Shown here: positions 14,378 to 27,700 of the stretch, piece by piece
Position numbering within the stretch: position 1 is the first letter of the stretch
How the letters are laid out: each line of letters starts with the position of its first letter
Source of the DNA: Posidonia oceanica
Lineage: Eukaryota > Streptophyta > Magnoliopsida > Alismatales > Posidoniaceae
Direction of reading: 5' to 3'
Length of the DNA stretch: 64,000 bases
Assembly (NCBI GenBank): GCA_037176725.1
Contig: JAZBRS010000077.1
Coordinates: 2,232,001-2,296,000 of the forward strand
Program-made: the position numbers and the translations under genes
Notes under the pieces: model-generated
Told to the model about the DNA's origin: nothing
Seen by the model: the letters and a program-made list of their open reading frames with translations, nothing else
Database searches by the model: none

Positions 14378-17300
14378 CTTGCACTTATCATTCCTAGCCT
14401 CTTCGGGTCTTGATAGGGCTTGCGCCGATCATTCCTGGCGGTCCGATCCTGATAAGACTTGCACTTATCATTCCTAACCTCTTTTGGGTCATGATAGGGC
14501 TTGCACCTATCATTCCTAGCAGTCCGGTCTAGATAAGGCTTGTACTTATCTTTCCTGGCCTCTTCCCAGTCATGAAAGGGCTTGCACCTAACATTCTAGG
14601 CGGTCCGTTCTTGATAAGGCTTGCACTTATCGTTCCTGACCCCATCCTGGTCTTGATAGGGCTTGCTCCTATCCTACCTCGCTGTCCGGTCAAGATAAGG
14701 CTTGCATTAATCAATCTTGACCTCTTCCGAGTCTTGATAGAACTTGCACCTATCATTCCTGGCGGCCCGTTCTAGATGAGGCATGCACTTCCTGGTCTTG
14801 ATAGGGCTTGCACCAATCATTCCTAGCAGTCCGGTCATGATTAGGCTCGAACTTATCGTTCCTGACCTCTTCCGAGTCTCGATAGCGCTTGCACCTAACA
14901 GTCCTGGCTGTCCGGTCATGATAAGGCTTGCACTTATCTGTCCTAACCTCTTCCTGGACTTGATAGGGCTTGCACCTATCATTCTTGTCGGTCCTGTCCT
15001 GATACGGCATGCACTTATCTTTCCGGGCATCTTCGGGTCTTGATAGGGACAGCACCTATCATTCCTACCAGTCCGGTCTTGATAAGGCATGCACTTATCA
15101 TTGCTGTCGGTCCGGTCATGATACGGCTTGCACTTATCATTCCTGGCCTCTTTCGGGTCTTGATAGGGCTTGCACCTATCATTCCTGGTGGTCCAGTCTT
15201 AATAAGGCTCGCACTTATCATTCCTTCCCCCTTCCTGGTCAAGATAGGGCTTGCACCTATCCTTCCTCGCAGTCCGGTCTCGATAAGGCTTGCACTTATC
15301 ATTCCTGACCTCCTCCGGGTCTCGATGGGGCTTGCACCTATCATTCCTGGCGGTCCTGTCTTGATAAGGCATGCACTTATCATTCCCGGCCTCTTCCAGG
15401 TCTTGATAGGGCTTGCACCTATCTTTCCCGACGGTCCGGTCTAGATAATGCGTCCACTTATCATTCCTAACCTCTTCAAGGTCTTGATAGGGCAAGCACC
15501 TATCGTTCCTAGTGGTCTGGTCTTGATAAGGCTTGCACTTATCATTCCTAACCTCTTCCGGGTCTTGATAGGTCTTGCACCTATCATTCCTGGCAGTCCG
15601 GTCTTGATAAGGCATGCACCTATCATTCCTAGCAGTCCGGTCTATATATGGCTTGCACTTATCATTCCTGACCTCTTCCCGGTCATGATAGGGCTTGCAC
15701 CTATCATTCCGGGCAGTCTGGTCTTGATAATGCTTGCACTAATCATTCTTGTCGGTACGGTTTTGATAAGGCCTGCACTTCTCCTTCTGGGCCTCTTTCG
15801 TGTCTTGATAGGGCTAGCACATATCAATTCTCGTCGTTCGGTCAAGATAAGGCTTGCACTTATCATTCCTGACCCTTTCCTAGTCTTGATAAGACTTGCA
15901 CCTATCCTTCCTCACGGTCCAGTATTGATAAGGCTTGCACTTACCGTTCCTGACCCCTTCCTAGTCTTGATAGGACTTGCACCTACCATTCCAGGTGGTC
16001 CGGTCTTGATAAGGCTTGCACTTATCATTCCTGACCTCTTCCTGTTCTTGATAGGGCTTGCACCTAACATTCCTGGTGGTCTGGTCATGATAAGGCTTGC
16101 ACATATCATTCCTGGCCTCTTCCGGGTCTTGATAGGGCTTGCACCTATCCTTCCTCGCGGCCCAGTATTGATAAGGCTTGCACTTATCGTTCTTGACCTC
16201 TTCCGGGTCTTGATAGGGCTTACATCTACCATTCCAAGCGGTTCGGTCTTGATAAGGCTTGCACTTATCATTCCTGACCTCTTCCTGTTCTTGATAGGGC
16301 TTGCACCTAACATTCTTGGTGGACTGGTCTTGATAAGGCTTGCACTTATCATTCCTGGCCTCTTCCGGGTCTTGATAGGGCTTGCACCTACCATTCCTGG
16401 CGGTTCGGTCTTGATAAGGCTAGCACATTTCATTCCGGACCTCTTTCGGGTCGTGTCTGGGCTTGCGCCTATAATTCCAGGCGGTCCAGTCTTGATAAGG
16501 CAAGTACGTATCATTCCTGACCTCTTCCGGGTCCTGATAGGGCTTGCACCTATCATTTCTAGTGGTCGGGTCTTGATAAGGCTTGCACTTATCATTCCTG
16601 GCCTCTTCTGGGTCTTGATAGGGCTTGCACCTATCATTCCTAGCGGTCCTGTCTTGATAAGGCTTGCACTTATCTTTCTTGACCCCTTCCTGGTCTTGAT
16701 GGAGCTTGCACCTATCATTCCTGGTGGTGCGATCTTGATATGGCTTGCACGAATCATTCCTAACCTCTTCCTGGTTTTGATAGGGCTTGCACATATCATT
16801 ACTGACGGTCCATCTTTGATAAGGCTTGCACTTATCATTCCTGACCTCTTCCAGGTCTTGGTAGGGCTTCCAACTATCATTCCTGGCTGTCCGATCTTGA
16901 GAAGGCTTGCTCTTATCATTCCTGACCTCTTCCAGGTCATGATAGTGCTTGCACCGATCATTCCAGTCGGTCCGATATTGATAAGGCTTGCACTTAGCAT
17001 TCCTGGCCTCTTCTGGGTCTTGATTGGGCTTGCACCTATCATTCCTGGCGGTCCGGTCATGACGAGGCACGCACTTATCGTTCCTGACCCCTTCCTACTC
17101 ATGATAGGGCTTGCAGCGATCCTTCCTGGCGGTCCGGTCTTGATAAGGCTTGCACTTATCAATCCTGACCTCTTGCGAGTGTTGATAGGGCTTGCACCTA
17201 TCATTCCTGGCGGTCCGGTCTTGATACTGCGGCACTTATCAGTCTTGTCCACTTCCAGGTCATGTTAGGGCTTACACCTGTCATTCCAGGCAGTCCTGTC

Positions 17301-20300
17301 TTGATAAGGCTTGCACTTATCATTCCTGACCACATCTGAGTCATGGTAGGGCTTGCACCTACATTCCTGGCTGTCCGGTCGTGATAAGGCGTGCACAAAT
17401 CATTCCTGGCCTCTTCCTTGTCTTCATAGGGCTAGCACCTATCATTCCTAGCAGTTCGGTCTTGATAAGGCATGCACTTATCATTCCTGACCTCTTCCGG
17501 GTCTTGATAGGGCTTGCACCTATCATTCCTGGTGGTCCGGTCATGATAAGGCTTGCACTTACCATTCCTGGCCTCTGACGGGTCTTGTTAGGGCTTGCTC
17601 CAATCATTCCAGGCGGTCCATTATTGATAAGGCTTGCACTTATCATTCCTGACTCTTTTCTGGTCTTGATAGGGCTTGCACCTATCCTTCCTCGCGGTCC
17701 GGTCAAGATAAGGCTTGCACTTATCATTCCTGACCTCCTCCGAGTCATGATAGGGCTTGCACCTATCATTCCTCGCGGTCCTGTCTTGATAAGGCTTGCA
17801 CTTATCATTCCCGGCCTCTTCCTGCTCTTGATAGGGCTTGCACCTATCATTCCTGGCGGTCTGGTTTTGATAATGCATGCACTTATCATTCCTGACCTCT
17901 TCTGGGTCTTGATAGGGCTTGCACCTATCGTTCCTGGCAGTCCGGTCTTGATAAGGCTTGCACTTATCATTCCTAACCTCTTCCTGGTCTTGATAGGGCT
18001 TGCACCAATCATTCCTGGCGGTTCGGTCTTGATAAGGCTTGCACCTATCATTCCTAGCTTTCCGGTCTCGATTAAGGTTGCACTTATCCTTCCTGACCTC
18101 TTTCGGGTCTTGATACGGCTTGCACCTATCATTCCTGGCAGTCCGGTCTTGATAAGGCTTGTACTTATCATTCCTGTCGGTTCGGTTTTGATAAGGCCTG
18201 CACTTATCATTCCTGATCTCTACCAGGTCTTGTTAGGGCTTGCGCCAATCATTCCGGGCGGTCCGAAATTGATAAGGCTTGTACTTATCGTTCCTGACCT
18301 CTTCCGGGTCTAGATAAGGCTTGCCCCTATCATTCCTGGTGGTCGGGTCTTGATAAGGCTTGCACTTATCATTCCTGTCGGTCCGGTCTTGATATGGCTT
18401 GCACTTATCATTCCTGGCCTCTTTCGGGTCTTGATAGAGCTTGCACCCATCATTCCTAGTGGTCCGGTCTTGATAAGGCCTGCACTTATCATTCCCGGCC
18501 TCCTCCGGGTCATGATAGGGCTTGCACCAATCATTCCTGGCGGTCCAGTCGTGATGAGGCTCGCGCTTATCATTCCTGACCCCATCCTGGTCATGATAGG
18601 GCTTGCACCTACCCTTCCTCGTGGTCCAGTCATGATAAGGCTTGCACTTATCATTCCTGACCGCCTCCGGGTCTTGATGGGGCTTGCACCTATCATTCCT
18701 GGCGGTCCTGTCTTGATAAGGCTTGCACTTATCATTCCCGGCCTCTTCCTGGTCATGATAGGGGTTGCACCTATCTTTCCAAGTGGTCCGGTCTTGAAAA
18801 TGCTTGCCCTCATCATTCCTGACATCTTCGGGGTCTTGATAGGGCTTGCACCTATCGTTCCTAGCAGTCTAGTCTTGATAAGGCTTGCACTTATCATTCC
18901 TAACCTCTTCCAGGTCTTGATAGGGCTTGCACCTATCATTCCAGGTGGTCCGGTCTTGATAACGCTTGCACCTATCGTTCATGGCTGTCCGGTCTTGATA
19001 TGACTTGCACTTATCATTCCAGACCTCTTCCGGGTCGTGATAGGGCTTGCACCTATCATTCCTGGCGGTCCGGTCTTGATATGGCATGCACTTATCATTC
19101 TTGACCCCTTCCGGGTCTTGATACGGCTTGCACCTATCATTCTTAGCGGTTCGATCTTGATACGGCTAGCACGTATCATTCCTGACCTCATCCAGGTTTT
19201 GATAGGGCATGCACCAATCGTTACTGACGGTCCATTCTTGATAAGGCCTGCACTTATCATTCCTAACCTCTTCCTGGTCTTGATAGGACTTCTAGCGATC
19301 ATTCCTAGCGGTCCCGTCATAATAAGGCTTGCACTAATCATTCCTGATCTCTTCCAGGTCTTGATAGGGCTTGCACCAATCATTCCAGTCAGTCCGGTAT
19401 TGATGAGGCTTGCACTTATCAATCCTGGCCTCTTCCGGGTCTCGATCGGGCTTGCACCTATCATTCCTGGCGGTCCGGCCTTGATAAAGCTTGCACTTAC
19501 CATTCCAGACCCCTTCCTGGTCTTGAGAGGGCATGCACCTATCCTTCCAGGCGGTCTGGTCTAGGTAAGGTTTGCACTTATCATTCCTGACCTCTTCCGT
19601 GTCTTGATAGGGCTTGCACCTATCATTCCTGGCAGTCCGGTCTTGATTAGGCTTGCGCTTATCATTCTTGACCACTTCCAGGTCTTCATAGGGCTTACAC
19701 CCGTCATTCCTGACGGTCCGGTCTTCAGAAGGCTTGCACTTATCTTTCCTGACCTCATCCGATTCTTGATTGGGCTTGCACGAATCATTCCTGGCCTCTT
19801 CCAGGTCTTCATAGGGCTAGCACCTATCATTCCTAATGGTTCGGTCATGATAAGGTTTGCACTTATCATTCCTGACCTCTTCCGGGCCTTGATTGGGCAT
19901 GCACCTATCATTCCTGGTGGCCCCGTCTTGGTAAGGCTTGCACTTTTCATTCCCAGCGGTCAAGTCATGATACGGCTCACACTTATCATTCCTAACCCCT
20001 TCCTGGTCATGATAGGACTTGCACATATCCTTCCTTGCAGTCCGATCATGATAAGGCTTGCACTTATCCTTCCTAACCTCTTGCAGGTCTTGATAGGGCT
20101 TGCACCGATCGTCACTGGTGGTCCAGTCACGTTAAGGCTCACACTTATCGTTCTCGGCCTCTTCTTGGTCTTGATAGGGCTTGCAGCTATCATTCCAAGC
20201 AGTCCGGTCTTGATAATGCTTGCACTTACCATTTTTGACCTCTTTTGGGTCTTGATAGGGCTTGCACCAATTGTACCTGGCGGTCCGGTCATGATATGGC

Positions 20301-20844
20301 TTGCACTTATCATTCCTGACCACTTCCTGGTCTTGATAGGGCTTGCACCTATCATTTCAGGCGGTCCGGTCTTGAATAGGCTTGCACCTATCAATCTTGG
20401 CGGTCCGATCTTGATATGGCTTGCACTTGTCATTCCTGACCACTTCCTGGTCTTGATAGGGCTTGCACCAATCATTCCTGGCAGTCCGGTCTTGATAAAG
20501 CTTGCACAAATCATTCCTGTCAGTCCGGTTTTGATAAGGCTTGCACTTACCCATCTGGGCCTCTGCTAGGTCTTGATAGGGCTTGCACCTATCATTCCTC
20601 GTGGTCCGATCTTGATTAGGCTTGCACTTATCATTCCTGACCCCTTCCTAGTATTGGTAGGACTTGCACCTGTCCTTCCTTGTGGTCCGGTCTTGATAAG
20701 GCTTGTACTTATCATTCCTGACCTCTTCCGGGTCTTGATAGGGCTTGCACCTGCCATTCCTGGCGATCCAGTCTTGATAAGGCTTGCACTTATCATTCCT
20801 GACCTCTTCCTGTTCATGATAGGGCTTGCACCAATCATTCCTGG

Positions 20845-23800
20845 CGGTCCGATCTTGATACGGCTAGCACGTATCATTCTTGACCTCATCTAGATTTTGA
20901 TAGGGCTTGCACCTATCATTACTGACGGTCCATTCTTGATAAGGCCTGCACTTATCATTCCTGACCTCTTCCTGGTCTTGATTGGACTTCCAGCTATTAG
21001 TCCTGGCGGTCCAGTCATGTTAAGGCTTGCACTTATCATTCCTGACCTTTTCCAGGTCATGATAGGGCTTGCACCAATCATTCCAATCCGTCCGGTATTG
21101 ATAAGGCTTGCACTTACCAATCCTGGCCTCTTCCGGGTCTCGATTGGGCTTGCACTTATCATTCCTAGCGGTCCGATCTTAGTAAGGCTTGCACTTATCA
21201 TTCCAGACCCCTTCCTGGTCTTGAGAGGGCTTGCACCTATCCTTCCTACCGGTCCGGTCTTGATAAGACTTGCACTTATCATTCCTGACCTCTTCCGAGT
21301 CTTGATAGGGCTTGCACCTATCATTCCTGGCAGTCCAGTCGAGATAAGGCTTGCTCTTATCATTTTTGACCACTTCCAGGTCTTCATAGGGCTTACACCA
21401 GTCATTCCTGGCGGTCCGGTCTACATAAGGCATGCACTTATCTTTCCTGACCTCATCCGATTCTTGATTGGGCGTGCACCTTTCTTTCCTGGCCGTCTGG
21501 TCTTGATATGGCTTGCACGAATCATTCCTGGCCTCTTCCAGGTCTTCATAGGGCTAGCACCTATCATTCCTAGTGGTTCGGTATTCATAAGGCATGCACT
21601 TATCATTCCTGACCTCTTTCGGGTATTGATTGGGCTTGCACCTATCATTCCTGGTGGTCCGGTCTTGATAAGGCTTGCACTTATCATTCCTGGCGGTCAA
21701 GTCTTGATAAGGCTCGCACTTATCATTCCTGACCCCTTCCTGGTCTTGATAGGGCTTGCACATATCCTTCCTCGTGGTCCGGTCATGATATGGCTTGCAC
21801 TTATCATTCCTGACATCTTGTGGGTCTTCATAGGGCTTGCATCGATCGTTCCTGGCGGTCCAGTCCTGATAAGTCTAGCACTTATCATTCCCAGCCTCTA
21901 CCTAGTCTTGATAGGGCTAGCCGCTATCATTCCAGGCAGTCCAGTCTTGATAATGCTTGCACTTATCATTTCTGACCTCTTCTGGGTCTTGATAGGGCTT
22001 GCACATATTGTACCTGGCAGTCCGGTCATGATAAGGCTTGCACTTATCATTCCTGACCACTTCCAGGTCTTGATAGGGCTTGCACCTATCATTCCAGGCG
22101 GTCCGGTCTTGAATAGGCTTGCACCTATCATTCTCGGCGGTCCAGTCTTGATATGGCTTGCACTTGTCATTCCTGACCTCTTCCTGGACTTGATAGGGCT
22201 TGTACCAATCATTCCTGGCTGCCCAGTCTTGATAAGGCCTGCACTTATCATTCCTGTCAGTCTTGTTTTGATAAGGCTTGCACTTACCCATCTGGGCCTC
22301 TATTGGGTCTTGAGAGGGCTTGCACCTATCATTCCTGGCGGTCCGGTCTTGATAAGGCTTGCGCTTATCATTCTTGACCACTTCCAGGTCTTCTTAGGGC
22401 TTACAACTGTCATTCCTGGCGGTCCGGTCTTCATAAGGCATGCACTTATCTTTCCTGACCTCATCCGATTCATGATTGGGCTTGCACCTTTCTTTCCTGG
22501 TCGTCCGGTGTTGATTTGGCTTGCACGAATCATTGCTGGCCTCTTCCAGGTCCTCATAGGGCTAGCACCTATCATTCCTAGTGGTTCGGTCTTGATAAGG
22601 CTGGCACTTATCGTTCCAGACCTCTTCGGGTCTTGATTGGGCTTGTACCTATCATTCCTGTTGGTCCAGTCTTGATAAGGCTTGCACTTATCATTCCTGG
22701 CCGTCTAGTCTTGATAAGGCATGCACTTATCATTCCTGACCCCTTCTTGGTCATGATAGGGCTTGCACATATCCTTCCTCGTGGTCCGGTCATGATAAGG
22801 CTTGCACTTATCATTCCTGACCTCCTGCGGGCCTTGATAGGGCTTGCACCGATCGTTCCCGGGGGTCCAGTCCTGATAAGGCTTGCACTTATCATTCCCG
22901 GCCTCTAACAGGTCTTGATAGGGCTAGCAGCTATCATTCCAGGCAGTCCGGCCTTGATAATGCTTGCACTTATCATTTCGGACAACTTCTGGGTCATGAT
23001 AGGGCTTGCACCATTTGTACCTGGTGGTCCGGTCTTGATAAGGCTTGCACTTATCATTCCTGACCTCTTCCTGTTCTTGATAGGGCTTGCACCAATCATT
23101 CCTGGTGGTCCGGTCTTGATTAGGCTTGCACTTATCAGTCGTGGCCTCTTCTGCGTCTTGATAGGGCATGCACCTACCATTCCTGGCAGTCCGGTCTTGA
23201 TAAGGCTAGCACTTATCATTCCTAACCTCTTCTGGGTCTTGTTAGGGCTTGCAGCTATCATTCCTGGCGCCCCGATCTTGATAAGGCGTGTACTAATCGT
23301 TCCTGACCTCTTCCGAGTCATGATAGGGCTTGCTCCTATCATTCCAGGTGGTCGGGTCTTGTCAAGGCTTGCACCTATCATTCCTGGCGGTCCGGTCTTG
23401 ATAGGGCTTGCGCCTATCATTCCTGTCGGTCCGGTCTTGATAAGGCATGCACTCATCATTACTGGCCACTTCTGGGTCTTAATAGGGCTTGCTCCTATCA
23501 ATCCAAGCGGTGTGGTCTTGATAAGAGTTGCACTTATCATTCCTAGCCTCTTTTGGGTCTCGATAGGGCTTGCGCCGATCATTCCTGGCGGTCCGATCCT
23601 ATTAAGGCTTGCACTTATCATTCCTAACCTCTTTTGGCTCATGATAGGGCTTGCACCTATCATTCCTAGCAATCTTGTCTAGATAAGGCTTGCACTTATC
23701 TTTCCTGGCCTCTTCCCAGTCATGATAGGACTTGCACCTAACAGTCTAGGCGGTCCATTCTTGATAAGGCTTGCACTTATCGTTCCTGACCCCATCCTGG

Positions 23801-24700
23801 TCTTGATAGGGCTTGCTCCTATCCTACCTCGCGGTCCAGTCATGATAAGGCTTGCACTAATCAATCCTGACCTCTTCCGAGTCTTGATAGGACTTGCACC
23901 TATCATTCCTGGCGGCCCAGTCTAGATGAGGCATGCACTTATCATTTCTGGCCTTTTCTTGGTCTTGATAGGGCTTGCACCAATCATTCCTAGCGGTCCG
24001 GTCATGATTAGGCTTGAACTTATCGTTCCTGACCTCTTCCGGGTCTCGATAGGGCTTGCACCTAACAGTCCTGGCTGTTTGGTCATGATAAGGCTTGCAC
24101 TTATCTGTCCTGACCTCTTCCTGGACTTGATAGGGCTTGCACCTATCATTCTTGTCGGTCCAGTCCTGATATGGCATGCACTTATCTTTCCTGGCATCTT
24201 CGGGTCTTGATAGGGACTGCACCTATCTTTCCTACCAGTCCGGTCTTGATAAGGCATGCACTTATCATTGCTGTCGGTCCAGTCATGATACGGCTTGCTT
24301 ATCATTCCTGGCCTCTTTCAGGTCTTGATAGGGCTTGCACCTATCATTCCTGGTGGTCCAGTCTTAATAAGGCTCGCACTTATCATTCCTTCCCCCTTCC
24401 TGGTCATGATAGGGCTTGCACCTATCCTTCCTCGCAGTCCGGTCTCGATAAGGCTTGCACTTATCATTCCTGACCTCCTCCTGGTCTCGATGGGGCATGC
24501 AGCTATCATTCCTAGCAGTCCTGTCTTGATAAGGCATGCACTTATCATTCCCGGCCTCTTTCTGGTCTTGATAGGGCTTGCACCTATCTTTCCCGGCGGT
24601 CCGGTCTAGATAATGCGTGCACTTATCATTCCTAACCTCTTTAGGGTCTTGATAGGGCATGCACCTATCGTTCCTGGCGGTCCGATCTTGATAAGGCTTG
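20845..24700. repeat. Diverged, rearranged relative of the 9-15.6 kb satellite block
   Basis: The variant units follow the order seen from about 8.88 kb at an offset near 11970 bp (for example the unit with ATTACTGACGGTCC at about 20.92 kb against 8.95 kb, and the unit with CCAGGCAGTCCGGCC near 22.94 kb against 10.97 kb). After about 23.02 kb the match jumps to the series seen around 14.06-15.5 kb, so a stretch is missing relative to the other block. This supports several rounds of segmental amplification with internal deletion. Confidence 0.65.
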
Positions 24701-27700
24701 CACTTATCATTCCTGACCTCTTCCGGGTCTTGATTGGGCATGCACCTATCAATCCTGGTGGTCCGGTCAAGATAAGGCTTGCACTTATCATTCCTAGCGG
24801 TCAAGTCATGATACGGCTTGCACTTATCATTCCTAACCCCTTCCTGGTCCTGATAGGACTTGCACATATCCTTCCTCGCGGTCCGGTCATGATAAGGCTT
24901 GCTCTTATCCTTCCTGACCTCTTGCGGGTCTTGATAGGGCTTGCACCGATCGTCCCTGGTGGTCCAGTCTTGATAAGGCTTGCACTTATCATTCCCGGCC
25001 TCTTCCTGGTCTTGATAGGGCTTGCAGCTATCATTCCAGGCAGTCCGGTCTTGATAATGCTTGCACTTACCATTTCTAACCTCTTCTGGGTCTTGATAGG
25101 GCTTGCACCAATTGTACCTGGCGGTCCGGTCATGATATGGCTTGCACTTATCATTCCTGACCACTTCCTGGTCTTGATAGGGCTTGCACCTATCATTTCA
25201 GGCGGTCCGGTCTTGAATAGGCTTGCACCTTTCATTCTTGGCGGTCCGATCTTGATACGGCTTGCACTTGTCATTCCTGACCACTTCCTGGTCTTGATAG
25301 GGCTTGCACCAATCATTCCTGGCAGTCCGGTCTCGATAAGGCTTGCACAAATCATTCCTGTCAGTCCGGTTTTGATAAGGCTTGCACTTACCCATCTGGG
25401 CCTCTACTGGGTCATGATAGGGCTTGCACCTATAATTCTTCGTGGTCCGATCTTGATTAGCCTTGCACTTATCATTCCTGACCCCTTCCTGGTATTGGCA
25501 GGACTTGCTCCTGTCCTAAATTGTGGTCCGGTCTTGATAAGGCTTGCACTTATCATTCCTGACCTCTTCTGGGTCTTGATAGGGCTTGCACCTGCCATTC
25601 CTGGCGGTCCGGTCTTGATAAGGCTTGCACTTATCATTCCTGACCTCTTCCTGTTCTTGATAGGGCTTGCACCAATCATTCCTGGTGGTCCGGTCTTGAT
25701 TAGGCTTGCACTTATCATTCCTGGCCTCTTTTGGGTCTTGATAGGGCATGCACCTACCATTCCTGGGGGTCTGGTCCTGATAAGGCTGGCACTTATCATT
25801 CCTGACCTCTTCGGGTCTTGTTAGGGCTTGCACCTATCATTCCTAGCACTCCAATCTTGATATGGCATGTACTCATCGTTCCTGACCTCTTCTGAGTCTC
25901 GATAGGGCTTGCTCTTATCATTCCAGGTGGTCGGGTCATGATAAAGCTTACACCTATCATTCCTGGCGGTATGGTCTAGATAGGGCTTGCACTTATCATT
26001 CCAGTCGGACCGGTCTTGATAAGGCTTGCACTTATCATTACTGGCCACTTCTGGGTTTTGATAGGGCTTGCTCCTATCAATCCTAGTTGTGCGGTCTTGT
26101 TAAGACTTGCATTTATCATTCCTAACCTCTTCCGGGTCTTGATAGGGCTTGCACCTATCATTCCTGGCAGTCCGATCCTGATAAGGCTTGCACTTATCAT
26201 TCCTAACCTCTTCTGGGTCAAGATAGGGCTTGCACCTATCATTCCTAGCAGTCCGGTCTTGATAAGGCTTGCACTTATCTTTCCTTGCCTCTTCCGAGTC
26301 TTGATAGGGCTTGCACCTAACATTCTTGGCGGTCCGGTCTTGATAAGGCTTGCACTTATCGTTCCTGACCCCTTCCTGGTCTTGATAGGGCTTGCTCCTA
26401 TCCTACCTCACGGTCTGGTCATGATAAGGCTTGTACTAATCAATACTGACCTCTTCTGGCTCTTGATAGGACTTGCACCTATCATTCCTGGCGGCCCAGT
26501 CTACATGAGGCATGCACTAATCATTCCTGGCATCTTCCGGGTCTTGATAGGGCATGCACCAATCATTCCTGGCGGTCCAGTCGTGATTAGCCTTGAACTT
26601 ATCGTTCCTGACCACTTCCAGGTCTGGATAGGGCTTGCACCTAACATTCCTGGTTGTCCGGTCATGATAAGGCTTGCACTTATCTGTCCGGACCTCTTCC
26701 TGGACTTGATAGGGCTTGCACCTATCATTCTTGTCGGTCCGGTCCTGATAAGGCTTGCACTTATCATTCCTGGCATCTTCAGGTCTTGATCGGGACTACA
26801 CCTATCATTCCTACCGGTCCGATCTTGATAAGGCATGCACTTATCATTGCTGTCGGTTGGGTCTTGATACGGCTTGCACTTATCATTCCTGGCCTCTTTC
26901 GGGTCTTGATAGGGCTTGCACCTATCATTCCTGGTGGTCCGATCATGATTAGGCCTGCACTTATCATTCCCGGCCTCCTCGGGGTCTTGATAGGGCTTGC
27001 ACCAATCATTCCTGGCGGTCCAGTCTTGATAAGGCTCGCACTTATCATTCCATCCCCCTTCCTGGTCATGATAGGGCTTGCACCTATCCGTCCTCGTGGT
27101 CTGGTCTCGATAAGGCTTGCACTTATCATTCCTGACCTCCTCCGGGTCTTGATGGGGCTTGCACCTATCATTCCTGGCGGTCCTGTCTTGATAAGGCAAG
27201 CACTTATCATTTTCGGCCTCTTCCAGGTCTTGATATTGCTTGCACCTAACATTCCAGGTGGTCCGGTCTTGATAATGCTTGCACTTATCATTCTTGACCT
27301 CTTCAGGGTCTTGATAAGGCATGCACCTATCATTCCAGGCAGTCCGGTCTTGATAAGGCTTGCACGTATCATTCCTAACCTCTTCTTGGTCTTGATAGGG
27401 CTTGCACCAATCATTCCTGGCGGTTTGGTCTTGATAAGGCTTGCACCTATCATTCCTGGCAGTCCGGTCTTGATATGGCTTGCACTTATCATTCCTGACC
27501 TCTTCCTGGTCTTGATAGGGCTTGCACCTATCATTCCGGGCAGTCTGGTCATGATAATGCTTGCACTAATGATTCTTGTCAGTCCAGTTTTGATAAGGCC
27601 TACACTTCTCCTTCTGGGCTTCTTTCGTGTCTTGATAGGGCTTGCACCTACCAATCCAGGCGGTCTGGTCTTGATAAGGCTAGCACTTTTCATTCCGGAC